Positions 23,517-30,817 of a stretch of DNA of 64,000 nucleotides are shown one piece after another (position 1 is the first letter of the stretch; each line of letters begins with the position of its first letter). The stretch spans positions 62,001-126,000 of the forward strand of contig CAVPTL010000014.1 in the NCBI GenBank assembly GCA_963708725.1. The letters are read 5' to 3'. A program made the position numbers and the translations under genes. The notes below the pieces were generated by a model, which did no database searches, was not told where the DNA came from, and saw nothing but the letters and a program-made list of their open reading frames with translations. The stretch comes from CAVPTL01 sp963708725 (GTDB lineage Bacteria; Actinomycetota; Thermoleophilia; Gaiellales; JAICJC01).

Positions 23517-24263
23517 CTACTTCGTCGGCGCCTGAGCAGTGGCGTCCTGCGCCCGGGCCACCAGCCTCGCCGCCGGTTCCGCGTCGGGAAGCACATCGCT
23601 ACGCCCCTCCTGAAACTCGATCGCCGCCTCGAGCACCGAGTCATAGCCACGACCGAGCGCCCAGCGACCGCCGTCGACCTTCGAACAGATCACGCCCTCC
23701 TCGGCGAAGCGCCACACGCGGGCGGCGTTGAGGGTCTGGTAGGCGGTCGAGCCGTGCTCGAGGCCCCAATCGAGCTCGTGTCGAAACTCGGCCAAAAGCC
23801 ATTCTCGGGGGATCGCGCCCACCACCTCCGTGGCCGGTGGGCCGACGAGTGCGACGCCGGCGGTGCGCACCACGGCGAGATGCAGGATCACGTCCGTCGA
23901 CGGCCCGTGGCTCTCACCGAACACCGCCACGTCGCCGTCCGGCCCCGTGCTGAGGTTCAGCTCGAACGGTGACGGGTGACGCGGTCGTCGAGCCACATCG
24001 AGGGTGATCACGTCCAACTCGAGCCCGCACGCCGGATTGGGGATCCGTGCGTGGCTGACCGCCGCGGCCAGTTCACCCAACCGCTCGCGGCCTAGCGGCC
24101 GGCGCACCACCGCGAGTGCGTCGACATCGCTTCGGTCGACCCCAAAGCCGCCGAGTACCGCCGAGCCGTGCAGATACACCGCTTCGAGATCGCGACCGAT
24201 CACCGCAACGATCGCAGCTGCGATGTGGGCGGTGTAGTCGGCTATTGCGGGTGGCACGCTCAC
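23517..24263 (-). CDS. Nucleotidyltransferase, AadA-like
   Basis: This 248-residue protein has the nucleotidyltransferase-superfamily motif VYLHGSAVLGGFGVDRSDVDALAVV (GS...D.D) about 32 residues from the start. An all-alpha C-terminal region (EFRHELDWGLEHGSTAYQTLNAARVWRFAEEGVICSKVDGGRWAL) resembles the AadA/DUF4111 aminoglycoside adenylyltransferase type. Streptomycin/spectinomycin modification is possible, but chromosomal homologues often have other or no known targets. I chose GTG 24261-24263, which gives an N terminus like AadA; ATG 24314 is an alternative. It is divergent from the chemoreceptor. Confidence 0.78.
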   Translation of the reverse strand: MSVPPAIADYTAHIAAAIVAVIGRDLEAVYLHGSAVLGGFGVDRSDVDALAVVRRPLGRERLGELAAAVSHARIPNPACGLELDVITLDVARRPRHPSPFELNLSTGPDGDVAVFGESHGPSTDVILHLAVVRTAGVALVGPPATEVVGAIPREWLLAEFRHELDWGLEHGSTAYQTLNAARVWRFAEEGVICSKVDGGRWALGRGYDSVLEAAIEFQEGRSDVLPDAEPAARLVARAQDATAQAPTK

Positions 24264-24317
24264 AGGCACCCCGCAGCCTACCGAGGTAAATCCGCCCGTC
24301 CCGCGTCCGATCATCCG

Positions 24318-26078
24318 ATGCGTACGGCGACTCGCGCCGTGTCGCTATCGAGCACGGTGGAGGAACTCGTGAAACCAGGTGGATGGTCGCTCAAGCTCAA
24401 GCTCGCGGCGGGATTCGGTCTTGTGGTTGCGGTGTTTTTGGTGGCGATGGCGGCGGTGCTGTCGGCATCCCAACGCTCGGACCACGCGTGGGCCCAGACG
24501 CTCGGATGGTCGGCCGCCCAGAAGGGCGTCGCCGAGCAGATCCGCAGCACCCAGGCCCAGATGTTCGAGCAAGACGCCCTGGTGGCGACCTGGAACCCGG
24601 TTCACATGCAGCGTTGGGAGGCGGCAGTCGCGCTTGGTGATCATGGCGCGGCGGCGGTCTCGAAGGTGCACGATCACGTGATCGCGACCGTCTCGGCGAA
24701 CGCGAGCGTCGCCGACCACCACCACGACGACACCGTCCATCACCTGCTCTTCCCCGCCTTCAAGCGGGGCGACCACGCCGCCGCACTCGCCGCGCTGCTG
24801 AAAGCCAACCGCTACGTGCAGGTGCCCTACCGCGCGCTGCTTACGGTCCGCACCCGCATCGACCAACTCCGCGATCGCGACGCCGCCACGGCTCACCGCT
24901 ATGCCCGAAGAGCCCAGGTCATCGGCCTGCTCGCAGTGCTGCTGGGCGCAGTCGTGGCTGCGGTCGTCTCGATCCTGATCATCCGCAGTGTCCGGCGACC
25001 GATCGCTGCGCTGGTCGCGATCAGTGAGGCCGCCGCGGCCGGGGATCTGACCGTGCGCGCGGACGCTCGCAACGACGAACTCGGGCGACTCGGCCGGAGC
25101 TTCAACTCGATGATCGAGAACCTCGAATCGCTTGTCGACCAGATCGGTGAAGCGTCGACATCGGTACGTGGCGCCGCCGAGGAGATGTCGCAGACCAGCG
25201 CCGGCGCGGGCCGCGCGATCGACGAGATCGCGGTGTCGATGGGCGACATCGCAGCCGGCGCCGAGCGCCAGGCGCGACTCGCAGACGCCGCCCGAACGGC
25301 GGCCGACTCGGTCGCCGACGGCATCGAGCTGAGCGCCACGAGCGCCAACGAAGCCAGCGCGGTCGCGGGCAATGCTCGGGCAGCAGCGGACGCCGGTGTC
25401 GAATCGGCGACGGCTGCGAGCGAGGCCATGGAGGTGCTGCGCGAGTCCGCCGACTCGGTCACCGCCGCGATTCGCCGGCTGGCGTCGAAGTCGGAGGAGA
25501 TCGGTGGGATCGTCGAGGCCATCACCGGAATCGCGGGCCAGACCAACCTGCTGGCGCTGAACGCCGCCATCGAAGCCGCCAGGGCCGGCGAGCAGGGGCG
25601 GGGATTCGCGGTCGTCGCCGAAGAGGTACGGAAACTCGCCGAGGAATCTGAGCAGGCCGCTTCACGGATCAGTTCACTGATCGGCGAGATCCAGATCGAG
25701 ACCCAGCGCGCGGTGGAGGTCGTCGATGAATCCGCACGCCGCTCCGAGTCGGGCGCCGCAACCGTCGAGGCCGCCAAGGAGGCGTTCCTCGCGATCGGCG
25801 GTTCGGTGACCCAGGTCACGAGCCAGGTGTCCGACGTGCTGGTTGCGATCGAGGCCGTCCGCGACGGAGCACGGCGAATGACCGACAGCCTGACCGAGGT
25901 AACCGGAGTGTCGGAAGAATCCGCAACAGCGGTTCAGCAGGTGTCGGCATCCACCCAGCAGACGACGGCGTCCACCGCCGAGATCGTCACGTCAGCCGGC
26001 CGGCTGACTTCGACCGCGGGCGAGCTGGAACGGCTCGTGGCCAGGTTTCGGGTGGTTCCCGTGCCGCAGTCCGACTGA
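24318..26078 (+). CDS. Methyl-accepting chemotaxis protein
   Basis: This 586-residue receptor has a first membrane segment (LKLAAGFGLVVAVFLVAMAAVLSAS), an extracytoplasmic helical sensor of about 160 residues, and a second membrane segment (VIGLLAVLLGAVVAAVVSILIIRSV). A HAMP linker (RRPIAALVAISEAAAAGDLTVRADARNDELGRLGRSFNSM) and a cytoplasmic coiled coil follow, with the signalling tip EAITGIAGQTNLLALNAAIEAARAGEQGRGFAVVAEEVRKLAEES. The sensor contains the His/Asp-rich patch VADHHHDDTVHH, which could bind metal. No other che or flagellar gene is in the window, so its ligand and output are unknown. ATG 24318 was chosen over an upstream in-frame shadow. Confidence 0.95.
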   Translation: MRTATRAVSLSSTVEELVKPGGWSLKLKLAAGFGLVVAVFLVAMAAVLSASQRSDHAWAQTLGWSAAQKGVAEQIRSTQAQMFEQDALVATWNPVHMQRWEAAVALGDHGAAAVSKVHDHVIATVSANASVADHHHDDTVHHLLFPAFKRGDHAAALAALLKANRYVQVPYRALLTVRTRIDQLRDRDAATAHRYARRAQVIGLLAVLLGAVVAAVVSILIIRSVRRPIAALVAISEAAAAGDLTVRADARNDELGRLGRSFNSMIENLESLVDQIGEASTSVRGAAEEMSQTSAGAGRAIDEIAVSMGDIAAGAERQARLADAARTAADSVADGIELSATSANEASAVAGNARAAADAGVESATAASEAMEVLRESADSVTAAIRRLASKSEEIGGIVEAITGIAGQTNLLALNAAIEAARAGEQGRGFAVVAEEVRKLAEESEQAASRISSLIGEIQIETQRAVEVVDESARRSESGAATVEAAKEAFLAIGGSVTQVTSQVSDVLVAIEAVRDGARRMTDSLTEVTGVSEESATAVQQVSASTQQTTASTAEIVTSAGRLTSTAGELERLVARFRVVPVPQSD

Positions 26079-26112
26079 GTTCCGCGAACTTCTGACACGT
26101 GCGGCCGGTCTG

Positions 26113-26658
26113 ATGGACATGCCTCTACGAACCTCGGTTGCTGCGTTCGTGCTCTGTGCCCTCGTGGGGCTGCTCGCCACGGGGTGCTTCGGCAGCTCCA
26201 GCAGCTCGCCGCCGGCGACCTCGAAATCGACAGGCCCGACCGCAGTCGCGCCACCGGCTCCGCGCGATCAGTTCACCGTGACGTACTCGGGCCTTCGCAC
26301 CGCTCGGACGAGGAGCGCCGTCCACGGACGTTGCCCACGGCTTGCCACCTGCCGGCCGGTGCGGCTGAGATTCATGACGCCGCACCTGTGGGTGCTCGCG
26401 GTCACGCGTCACCTCAGCTGCGATCCACCCGTCGGGCAGTACCGGGATCCCGGGTTGGCGTGCAAGGCGCTCCGAGACATGCGCCTGCGGCTCGGCCGAC
26501 GCCATAGCGTCTGCAGCTGCCCGGCCATTCTTGCCGAACCGGCCAAAGCCGTCGGCACGCTCAAGGGACGTCTGGTGGAGGTGCCGCTCGACCCATGCAC
26601 GGCCTGCGGGCTCGGAGAGCCCGCCCAGAGAGACCTGCGTGTGCTGATTCCGATGTAG
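26113..26658 (+). CDS. Cysteine-rich lipoprotein of unknown function
   Basis: This 181-residue protein begins with a lipoprotein signal (VAAFVLCALVGLLATGC), with Cys at the lipobox, then a Ser/Pro-rich linker. The mature domain has eight cysteines (GRCPRLATC, LSCDPP, LACKAL, VCSC, DPCTAC), enough for four disulfides or a metal site. The block LSCDPPVGQYRDPGLACKALRDM...LVEVPLDPC is faintly like Streptomyces subtilisin inhibitors, but the similarity is too weak to name it. It follows the chemoreceptor by 34 bp on the same strand. Confidence 0.65.
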   Translation: MDMPLRTSVAAFVLCALVGLLATGCFGSSSSSPPATSKSTGPTAVAPPAPRDQFTVTYSGLRTARTRSAVHGRCPRLATCRPVRLRFMTPHLWVLAVTRHLSCDPPVGQYRDPGLACKALRDMRLRLGRRHSVCSCPAILAEPAKAVGTLKGRLVEVPLDPCTACGLGEPAQRDLRVLIPM

Positions 26659-26683
26659 CCCACCCGGTCACTACACTCACCGG

Positions 26684-27058
26684 ATGCGTCTCGAGGTGCG
26701 ATTCTCTGCGGTCCCGGTCGAGGGGTTGCGGGCGTTTTTGGAGCCATTGGGCTACCGGTTCGACTGGGGTCCGGAGCTGGAAGGGATCGGGTTTCACTGG
26801 CTCAAGCAGCCGCTATCGGGCACGGGCGTGCGCGCGACCTACTTCCCCGACGGTACCGAGGGACTGCTGCTGCTCGAGACCGACGCGCAGGCGTCGGTCA
26901 CCGACGCCGCCATGCAGGACGTGACCGCTCGGCTACTGGCGGAGCGATTCGAGAGCGTGTCGGTGTGGTGTGCCACCACCGATCGGCCGGAATACGCCGG
27001 CGGCCAGAGCTCCGAGCCGCCCGCTCCCGGCGTCGACCCACCCGCCTGGTACTCGTGA
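26684..27058 (+). CDS. Hypothetical protein
   Basis: I do not recognise this 124-residue soluble protein. It starts MRLEVRFSAVPVEGLRAFLEPLGYRFDWGPELEGIGFHWLKQP and has an acidic, helical middle (TDAAMQDVTARLLAERFESVSVW). The C terminus (GGQSSEPPAPGVDPPAWYS) is low-complexity and Pro-rich. The ATG at 26684 is 25 bp after the lipoprotein gene, so they may be co-transcribed. The TGA stop lies within palindromic repeat copy 4. Confidence 0.6.
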   Translation: MRLEVRFSAVPVEGLRAFLEPLGYRFDWGPELEGIGFHWLKQPLSGTGVRATYFPDGTEGLLLLETDAQASVTDAAMQDVTARLLAERFESVSVWCATTDRPEYAGGQSSEPPAPGVDPPAWYS

Positions 27059-27085
27059 ATAACGGTGCCTGGCACCGTTATTCAC
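27055..27085. repeat. Palindromic repeat copy 4 (C subtype), shared gene end
   Basis: This is a perfect 31-bp inverted repeat with arm GTGAATAACGGTGCC, central T at 27070 and the exact complement. It carries the TGA stop (27056-27058) of the rightward gene and the TAA stop (27078-27080, complement) of the leftward phosphoesterase gene. It repeats the convergent arrangement of copy 1. Confidence 0.9.
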
Positions 27086-27527
27086 CCGCGAGCTGTTGCC
27101 AGGTCTTACCGCTGCGGACGCTGGCCGGCTGTTCGGCCACGATGTCTGAGCCTGGGCGGGCGAACTCGTCGCGCGCTTTGACGAGAATCCAGCTGCGCTC
27201 TCCCGTGCGGGTCAACCCGAACCGTCCCGAGAGCTTCTTGCCGGTGAGCTCAAACGACAGGTGATCGTGCTCCTCGCGGTCGAACTCGACGGTGCCCTCG
27301 TCCCAGATGATCACTGCGCCGGTGCCGCGCGACGAACCGGCGTGCACGCCCTCGAACTCGCCGGCCTCAAGGGAATGATCGTCGACCGGCACCGCAAGCC
27401 GGCGCTCGGCCGGATCCATCGACGGTCCCCTGGGCACTGCCCACGAGCGCAGCAGGTCGCCGACCTGGAGCCGCACGTCGTAGTGCAGTGCGGTGGCGTC
27501 ATGGAGCTGCACGACAAAACGCGGCAT
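27078..27527 (-). CDS. Free-standing LigD-type 3'-phosphoesterase domain protein
   Basis: This 149-residue protein consists only of the phosphoesterase (PE) domain found at one end of bacterial DNA ligase D: FVVQLHDATALHYDVRLQVGDLLRSWAVPRGPSMDPAERRLAVPVDDHSLEAGEFEGV, with the His/Asp metal residues in HYDVRL and DDHSLE, and AVIIWDEGTVEF. In LigD this domain trims 3' ends during non-homologous end joining. Stand-alone versions exist in bacteria and archaea. No ligase, polymerase or Ku gene is in the window. It is divergent from an 84-residue hypothetical gene with starts only 14 bp apart. Confidence 0.87.
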   Translation of the reverse strand: MPRFVVQLHDATALHYDVRLQVGDLLRSWAVPRGPSMDPAERRLAVPVDDHSLEAGEFEGVHAGSSRGTGAVIIWDEGTVEFDREEHDHLSFELTGKKLSGRFGLTRTGERSWILVKARDEFARPGSDIVAEQPASVRSGKTWQQLAGE

Positions 27528-27541
27528 CGTCTCGGTACTCT

Positions 27542-27796
27542 ATGACCCCGATGGAGACCGACGAACTCGAGCAGTATCAGCAGGAGGCCCACGCGCTTGG
27601 GCTCGAGCTCGAGCTGATCGGGTTCGATCCCTGGACGGTGATGGGTCTCGCCCTCGAGAGCGACGGCTCCACCCCGATCGAGTTCTGGCGTGCCGAGCTT
27701 CGCCGCGACGGCGATCGTGTGCTGTTCGAGGTACGCGACACCGCTTCGGCAGCCGCCGAAGCGGCTCTCAGCGCCTATCGGGAGGCAAAGCCCTAG
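27542..27796 (+). CDS. Small hypothetical protein
   Basis: This 84-residue acidic soluble protein, MTPMETDELEQYQQEAHALGLELELIGFDPWTVMGLALESDG, has no recognised domain. ATG 27542 or ATG 27551 could start it. It is divergent from the LigD-PE gene, and its last four bases overlap the convergent ASCH gene. The short distance to the LigD-PE start means overlapping promoters, so co-regulation is plausible. Confidence 0.6.
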   Translation: MTPMETDELEQYQQEAHALGLELELIGFDPWTVMGLALESDGSTPIEFWRAELRRDGDRVLFEVRDTASAAAEAALSAYREAKP

Positions 27797-28230
27797 CCGG
27801 GCAGGGGCCACACCAGGTCGAAGCGCTCGAGCACCATCTCGGTGGCATCCGTCAGCGGCATCCCGCAGCGCTCAAAGAATTGGATGTGGCCTTCGCGCCA
27901 GTCTGCGAGCGTACGGTCGCCCTCACCCTCGGTCCAGGCGAAGTCGGCGTCGACCTCGTCGAACCGGCGGATCTCGACCCCGGTTGTGCGGATCACGCAC
28001 ACCGCGGCACCGTCGCCATCGAGGATCACGCTGTAGTCGCCGACTGCCGGGAGCGGCTCGCCTTCGGCGTACTCAGCGACAAGACCAGCGGTCGCCCGCT
28101 TGGGACCGTCCCGCACCAGCAGCCCGAGTTCGGTCGCCATCGTCGGCGAGTCTCCAAAGCCCCAGGCCGAGTACACCGCGCTCACGCCGGTGGCCGCCGA
28201 AAACTCGGCCCACAGAGCCTCGGGGGTCAC
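27793..28230 (-). CDS. ASCH domain protein
   Basis: This 145-residue ASCH-fold protein has AWGFGDSPTMATELGLLVRDGPKRATAGLVAEYAEGEPLPAVGDYSVILDGDGAAVCVIRTTGVEIRRFDEVDADFAWTEGEGDRTLADWREGHIQFF. The GxKxxT-type loop (GPKRATA) and the conserved ExEGD block are present. ASCH proteins bind RNA or nucleosides; some are amidohydrolases acting on acetylated cytidine. The GTG start overlaps the smpB stop as GTGA, so it is coupled to SmpB, a hint of an RNA-related role. Confidence 0.85.
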   Translation of the reverse strand: MTPEALWAEFSAATGVSAVYSAWGFGDSPTMATELGLLVRDGPKRATAGLVAEYAEGEPLPAVGDYSVILDGDGAAVCVIRTTGVEIRRFDEVDADFAWTEGEGDRTLADWREGHIQFFERCGMPLTDATEMVLERFDLVWPLPG

Positions 28231-28694
28231 CGCCGAAACCGCTCCTTGACCTCGCGCTCCAGCTGGCGTTTGCTCTCGCGATCGGCGATCGAGCGGCGCT
28301 TGTCGACACCCTCCTTGCCCTTCGCCAGGCCCAGCTCGAGCTTCACCCGCCCGTTGGAGAAGTACAGCGCCAGCGGCACCAGCGTGTTGCCGCGCTCGGC
28401 CACCCGGCTTGCGAACTCCTCGATCTGGCGGCGATGCAGCAGCAGCTTTCGGTCTCGCAGCGGATCGTGGTTTTGCTGGTTTCCCTGCTTGTACGGCGCG
28501 ATGTTCGCACCGATCAGAAACAGCTCGCCGCCGCGGGCGATGGCGTAGGCCTCGCGAATGTTGCCGCCGCCGTCGCGCAGCGACTTGACCTCTGTCCCGG
28601 TCAAGGCGATGCCCGCCTCGACCCGTTCGAGGATGTGAAAGTCGTGCCGCGCCTTGCGGTTCTCGGTGATCAGTTTTCGCGGAGAGTCGGCCAT
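28227..28694 (-). CDS. smpB: SsrA-binding protein SmpB
   Basis: This 155-residue SmpB has NRKARHDFHILERVEAGIALTGTEVKSLRDGGGNIREAYAIARGGELFLIGANIAPY, the oligonucleotide-binding barrel that grips tmRNA. The basic C-terminal tail (KGKEGVDKRRSIADRESKRQLEREVKERFRR) enters the decoding centre. Together with ssrA at 22.6-23.0 kb it carries out trans-translation. Family length is 150-160, so it is complete. It overlaps the ASCH gene and lies ten bases from the MFS gene, both leftward. Confidence 0.96.
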   Translation of the reverse strand: MADSPRKLITENRKARHDFHILERVEAGIALTGTEVKSLRDGGGNIREAYAIARGGELFLIGANIAPYKQGNQQNHDPLRDRKLLLHRRQIEEFASRVAERGNTLVPLALYFSNGRVKLELGLAKGKEGVDKRRSIADRESKRQLEREVKERFRR

Positions 28695-28704
28695 GAGTAC
28701 CAGT

Positions 28705-29880
28705 CTAGGCGGCGACCGGCTCGAGTCCGCGCAACCGCTGGGACAGGATGAACAGCCCGCCCGCGACCGCGAGCAGCAGCGCGCACAGCGCGAACCCGAC
28801 CGTGTACCCGTCGTGCTGGATCAGGTATCCGGTGAGCGGGAACAGCCACAGCATCTGGATCGAGAAGCCACCCTCGGCAATCGACATCGACGTCGCCCGG
28901 TACTCAGACCGGGTGTTGTGCTGGAGATAGGTCGAGAGCGTCACGTACACCAGCTCGGGAGCTCCCGCCACGATCATCAGCACAAGCACCGGCAGGATCA
29001 GTCCCGGTAGCGATGGCCCCACGAGCAGCGAAAGCGACGCCGCACCGGTCGCGACCGCCACCGAGATCGGCATCGGAACGCGCTCGCCGATCCGGCCTCC
29101 GATCCAGCTGAATCCCGCACCCACCAGCATCGCTGTGCCCAGCGCGAAGCCAAGCATGGTGTCGGTCGCCCCGCGCGAGGCATAGAACGGGGCGACATAG
29201 AACCACCAGGCAGTGTTGGCCGCCCAGTAGAGGCTCCATGCGAAGGTGAGCGTCGCAAGCCGCGGCGAGCGCCGCAGCGCCACCAACCCGCGGCGCGCCA
29301 CCGACACGCCACCGCCGACATCGCTGCGGTCGTCGGAAGGCAACTTGAGCGCGATCGCCGAGGCGATCAGGGCGCACGCGGCCGTGAGGAAGAATGCGGC
29401 GGGGCGCGACCAGTAGTGGGCAATCAGGCCCCCAGCCATGTACGAGATCGCCGTCGCGAACTGAAACACGGCCCACAGGCCTCCGAGCATGCGGGGAAAC
29501 TGAGCCTGAGCGTCGTCGTGGGCGAGCGAGTCGAACAGATAGGCCTCATCGGTACCGGTGCGAAGGGCAAAGCTGATGCCATGGACAGCTCCCGCGAGGC
29601 AGATCAACCCAAACGTCGGCGCAAACACGTAGCCCAGCTCTCCCAGCGCCGTGAATCCGCCTGCCACAACCATCATCCGGCGCCGGCCGAGTGAGTCGGC
29701 CAATGCCCCGGTCGGTACCTGTGCGGCCAGCATCCCGACGTGCAGGCTCGCCTCGACCAGCCCGAACTGGGTCAGGGTCAGGCCGCGTGAGAGCAGATAG
29801 ACGGCCCAGATCGGACCGGTAAAGGCGATACCGCTGAAGAGCTGATACAGCCGAAAAATCGTTTGTGATCGCGCGTTCAC
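28705..29880 (-). CDS. MFS transporter
   Basis: This 391-residue major-facilitator protein has twelve hydrophobic segments. The motif-A-like loop between helices 2 and 3 is QVPTGALADSLGRRRMMVVAG, and the middle loop (SDDRSDVGGGVSVARRGLVALRRS) separates the halves. The substrate is unknown; drug or metabolite efflux is likely. GTG 29878-29880 is preceded by TTGAGGTATGA, giving a ribosome site. Its position between the HAD/PBP genes and smpB interrupts the ftsX-smpB proximity seen in other actinobacteria. Confidence 0.87.
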   Translation of the reverse strand: MNARSQTIFRLYQLFSGIAFTGPIWAVYLLSRGLTLTQFGLVEASLHVGMLAAQVPTGALADSLGRRRMMVVAGGFTALGELGYVFAPTFGLICLAGAVHGISFALRTGTDEAYLFDSLAHDDAQAQFPRMLGGLWAVFQFATAISYMAGGLIAHYWSRPAAFFLTAACALIASAIALKLPSDDRSDVGGGVSVARRGLVALRRSPRLATLTFAWSLYWAANTAWWFYVAPFYASRGATDTMLGFALGTAMLVGAGFSWIGGRIGERVPMPISVAVATGAASLSLLVGPSLPGLILPVLVLMIVAGAPELVYVTLSTYLQHNTRSEYRATSMSIAEGGFSIQMLWLFPLTGYLIQHDGYTVGFALCALLLAVAGGLFILSQRLRGLEPVAA

Positions 29881-29909
29881 TCATACCTCAAGATGTCGGT
29901 AAGGACAGG

Positions 29910-29956
29910 GGCCGGATGCGTTTGCCGCCCGTTTTTGGGCAGGCTGACGCAGGGCC
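29910..29956. other. Imperfect inverted-repeat region (possible structured RNA or terminator)
   Basis: In the 160-bp gap between the HAD and MFS genes, GGCC...GCGT...GCCC-GTTTTT-GGGC...ACGC...GGCC forms nested inverted repeats from 29910 to 29956. On the minus strand the loop is A-rich, with no terminal T-run. It could stop transcripts from the HAD gene side or form a leader for the MFS gene. No known RNA family was recognised. Confidence 0.3.
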
Positions 29957-30040
29957 CCGCTCAGTGCGAGACGCGCGAAATGGCATGCCGCAGCGAGGCA
30001 AGCTGATGGGTATGCGGGCTGCGGGTAACCATTGCGGCGA

Positions 30041-30817
30041 TCAGGATAGCAGGAGCGCCGAGAACGCCGCCAGATCGGCCACGTCGTAGGAGACCTCGTC
30101 CGGGCCGGGCGAGAAGCCCGAGCCCTTGCCCGTACGCACCAGGCAGGTGCGCATGCCAATCGCCCGGGCGGGCGCCAGGTCGCTGACCAGATCGTCGCCC
30201 ACCATCACGGCATGCGAGGCCTCGGCGCCACACGCCGCCAGGGCGACCTCGAAGATCCCCGGTGAGGGCTTTGCCACCACCACAGCCTCCACCTCGGCGG
30301 CGTACTCGAGCGCCGCGACGATCCCACCCGCATCCATCGCCGGGCCCTCGAGCGTCGGCCACCACCGGTTTCGCTGCATCGCGACCAGAGGAGTGCCGCC
30401 CATCAGCGCCTTGAAGGTGGCGTCGAGCTTCGGGTAGTCGGTGTCGGCGGCGGGCCCGGCGACCACGATCACCCCTGCGGCGTCGGGACTGGCCACAAGC
30501 TCGATCCCGTCGAACTCCGAAGCCGAGCCCTGCTCACCGAGCAGGTACACCGTCGCCGCGGGGAACGTCCGCCGCACCCACGCGGCGGTCGCCGATGCCG
30601 CGGTGATCACGCGCTCGGGAGCCATCTCGATCCCCATACCCTCCAGCCGCAGGGAGATGTCATCCCGAGTGCGACCGGTGGTGTTGGTCAGCACCGCAAG
30701 CTCGATCCCGCTCGCGCGCAGGTCGCTCACCGCCTCCGCCGAGCCGGGGAGCACCCGCCAGTCGACGTGCAGCACGCCCTCCATGTCGAGGATCACTGCC
30801 GCCGGCGGCGCGCTCAT
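30041..30817 (-). CDS. HAD superfamily (subclass IIA) phosphatase-like protein
   Basis: This 258-residue HAD hydrolase of the NagD/LHPP type has motif I LDMEGVLHVD, motif II AVLTNTTGRT, a C2 cap, motif III VVVAKPSPGIF and motif IV VMVGDDLVSDLAPARAIGMRTCLV. The second acidic residue of motif I, normally Asp, is Glu. The LHPP-like branch also tolerates a change there, so activity on phospho-amino-acids or pyrophosphate is possible. Its ATG overlaps the PBP stop as ATGA, so the two are coupled. Confidence 0.85.
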   Translation of the reverse strand: MSAPPAAVILDMEGVLHVDWRVLPGSAEAVSDLRASGIELAVLTNTTGRTRDDISLRLEGMGIEMAPERVITAASATAAWVRRTFPAATVYLLGEQGSASEFDGIELVASPDAAGVIVVAGPAADTDYPKLDATFKALMGGTPLVAMQRNRWWPTLEGPAMDAGGIVAALEYAAEVEAVVVAKPSPGIFEVALAACGAEASHAVMVGDDLVSDLAPARAIGMRTCLVRTGKGSGFSPGPDEVSYDVADLAAFSALLLS

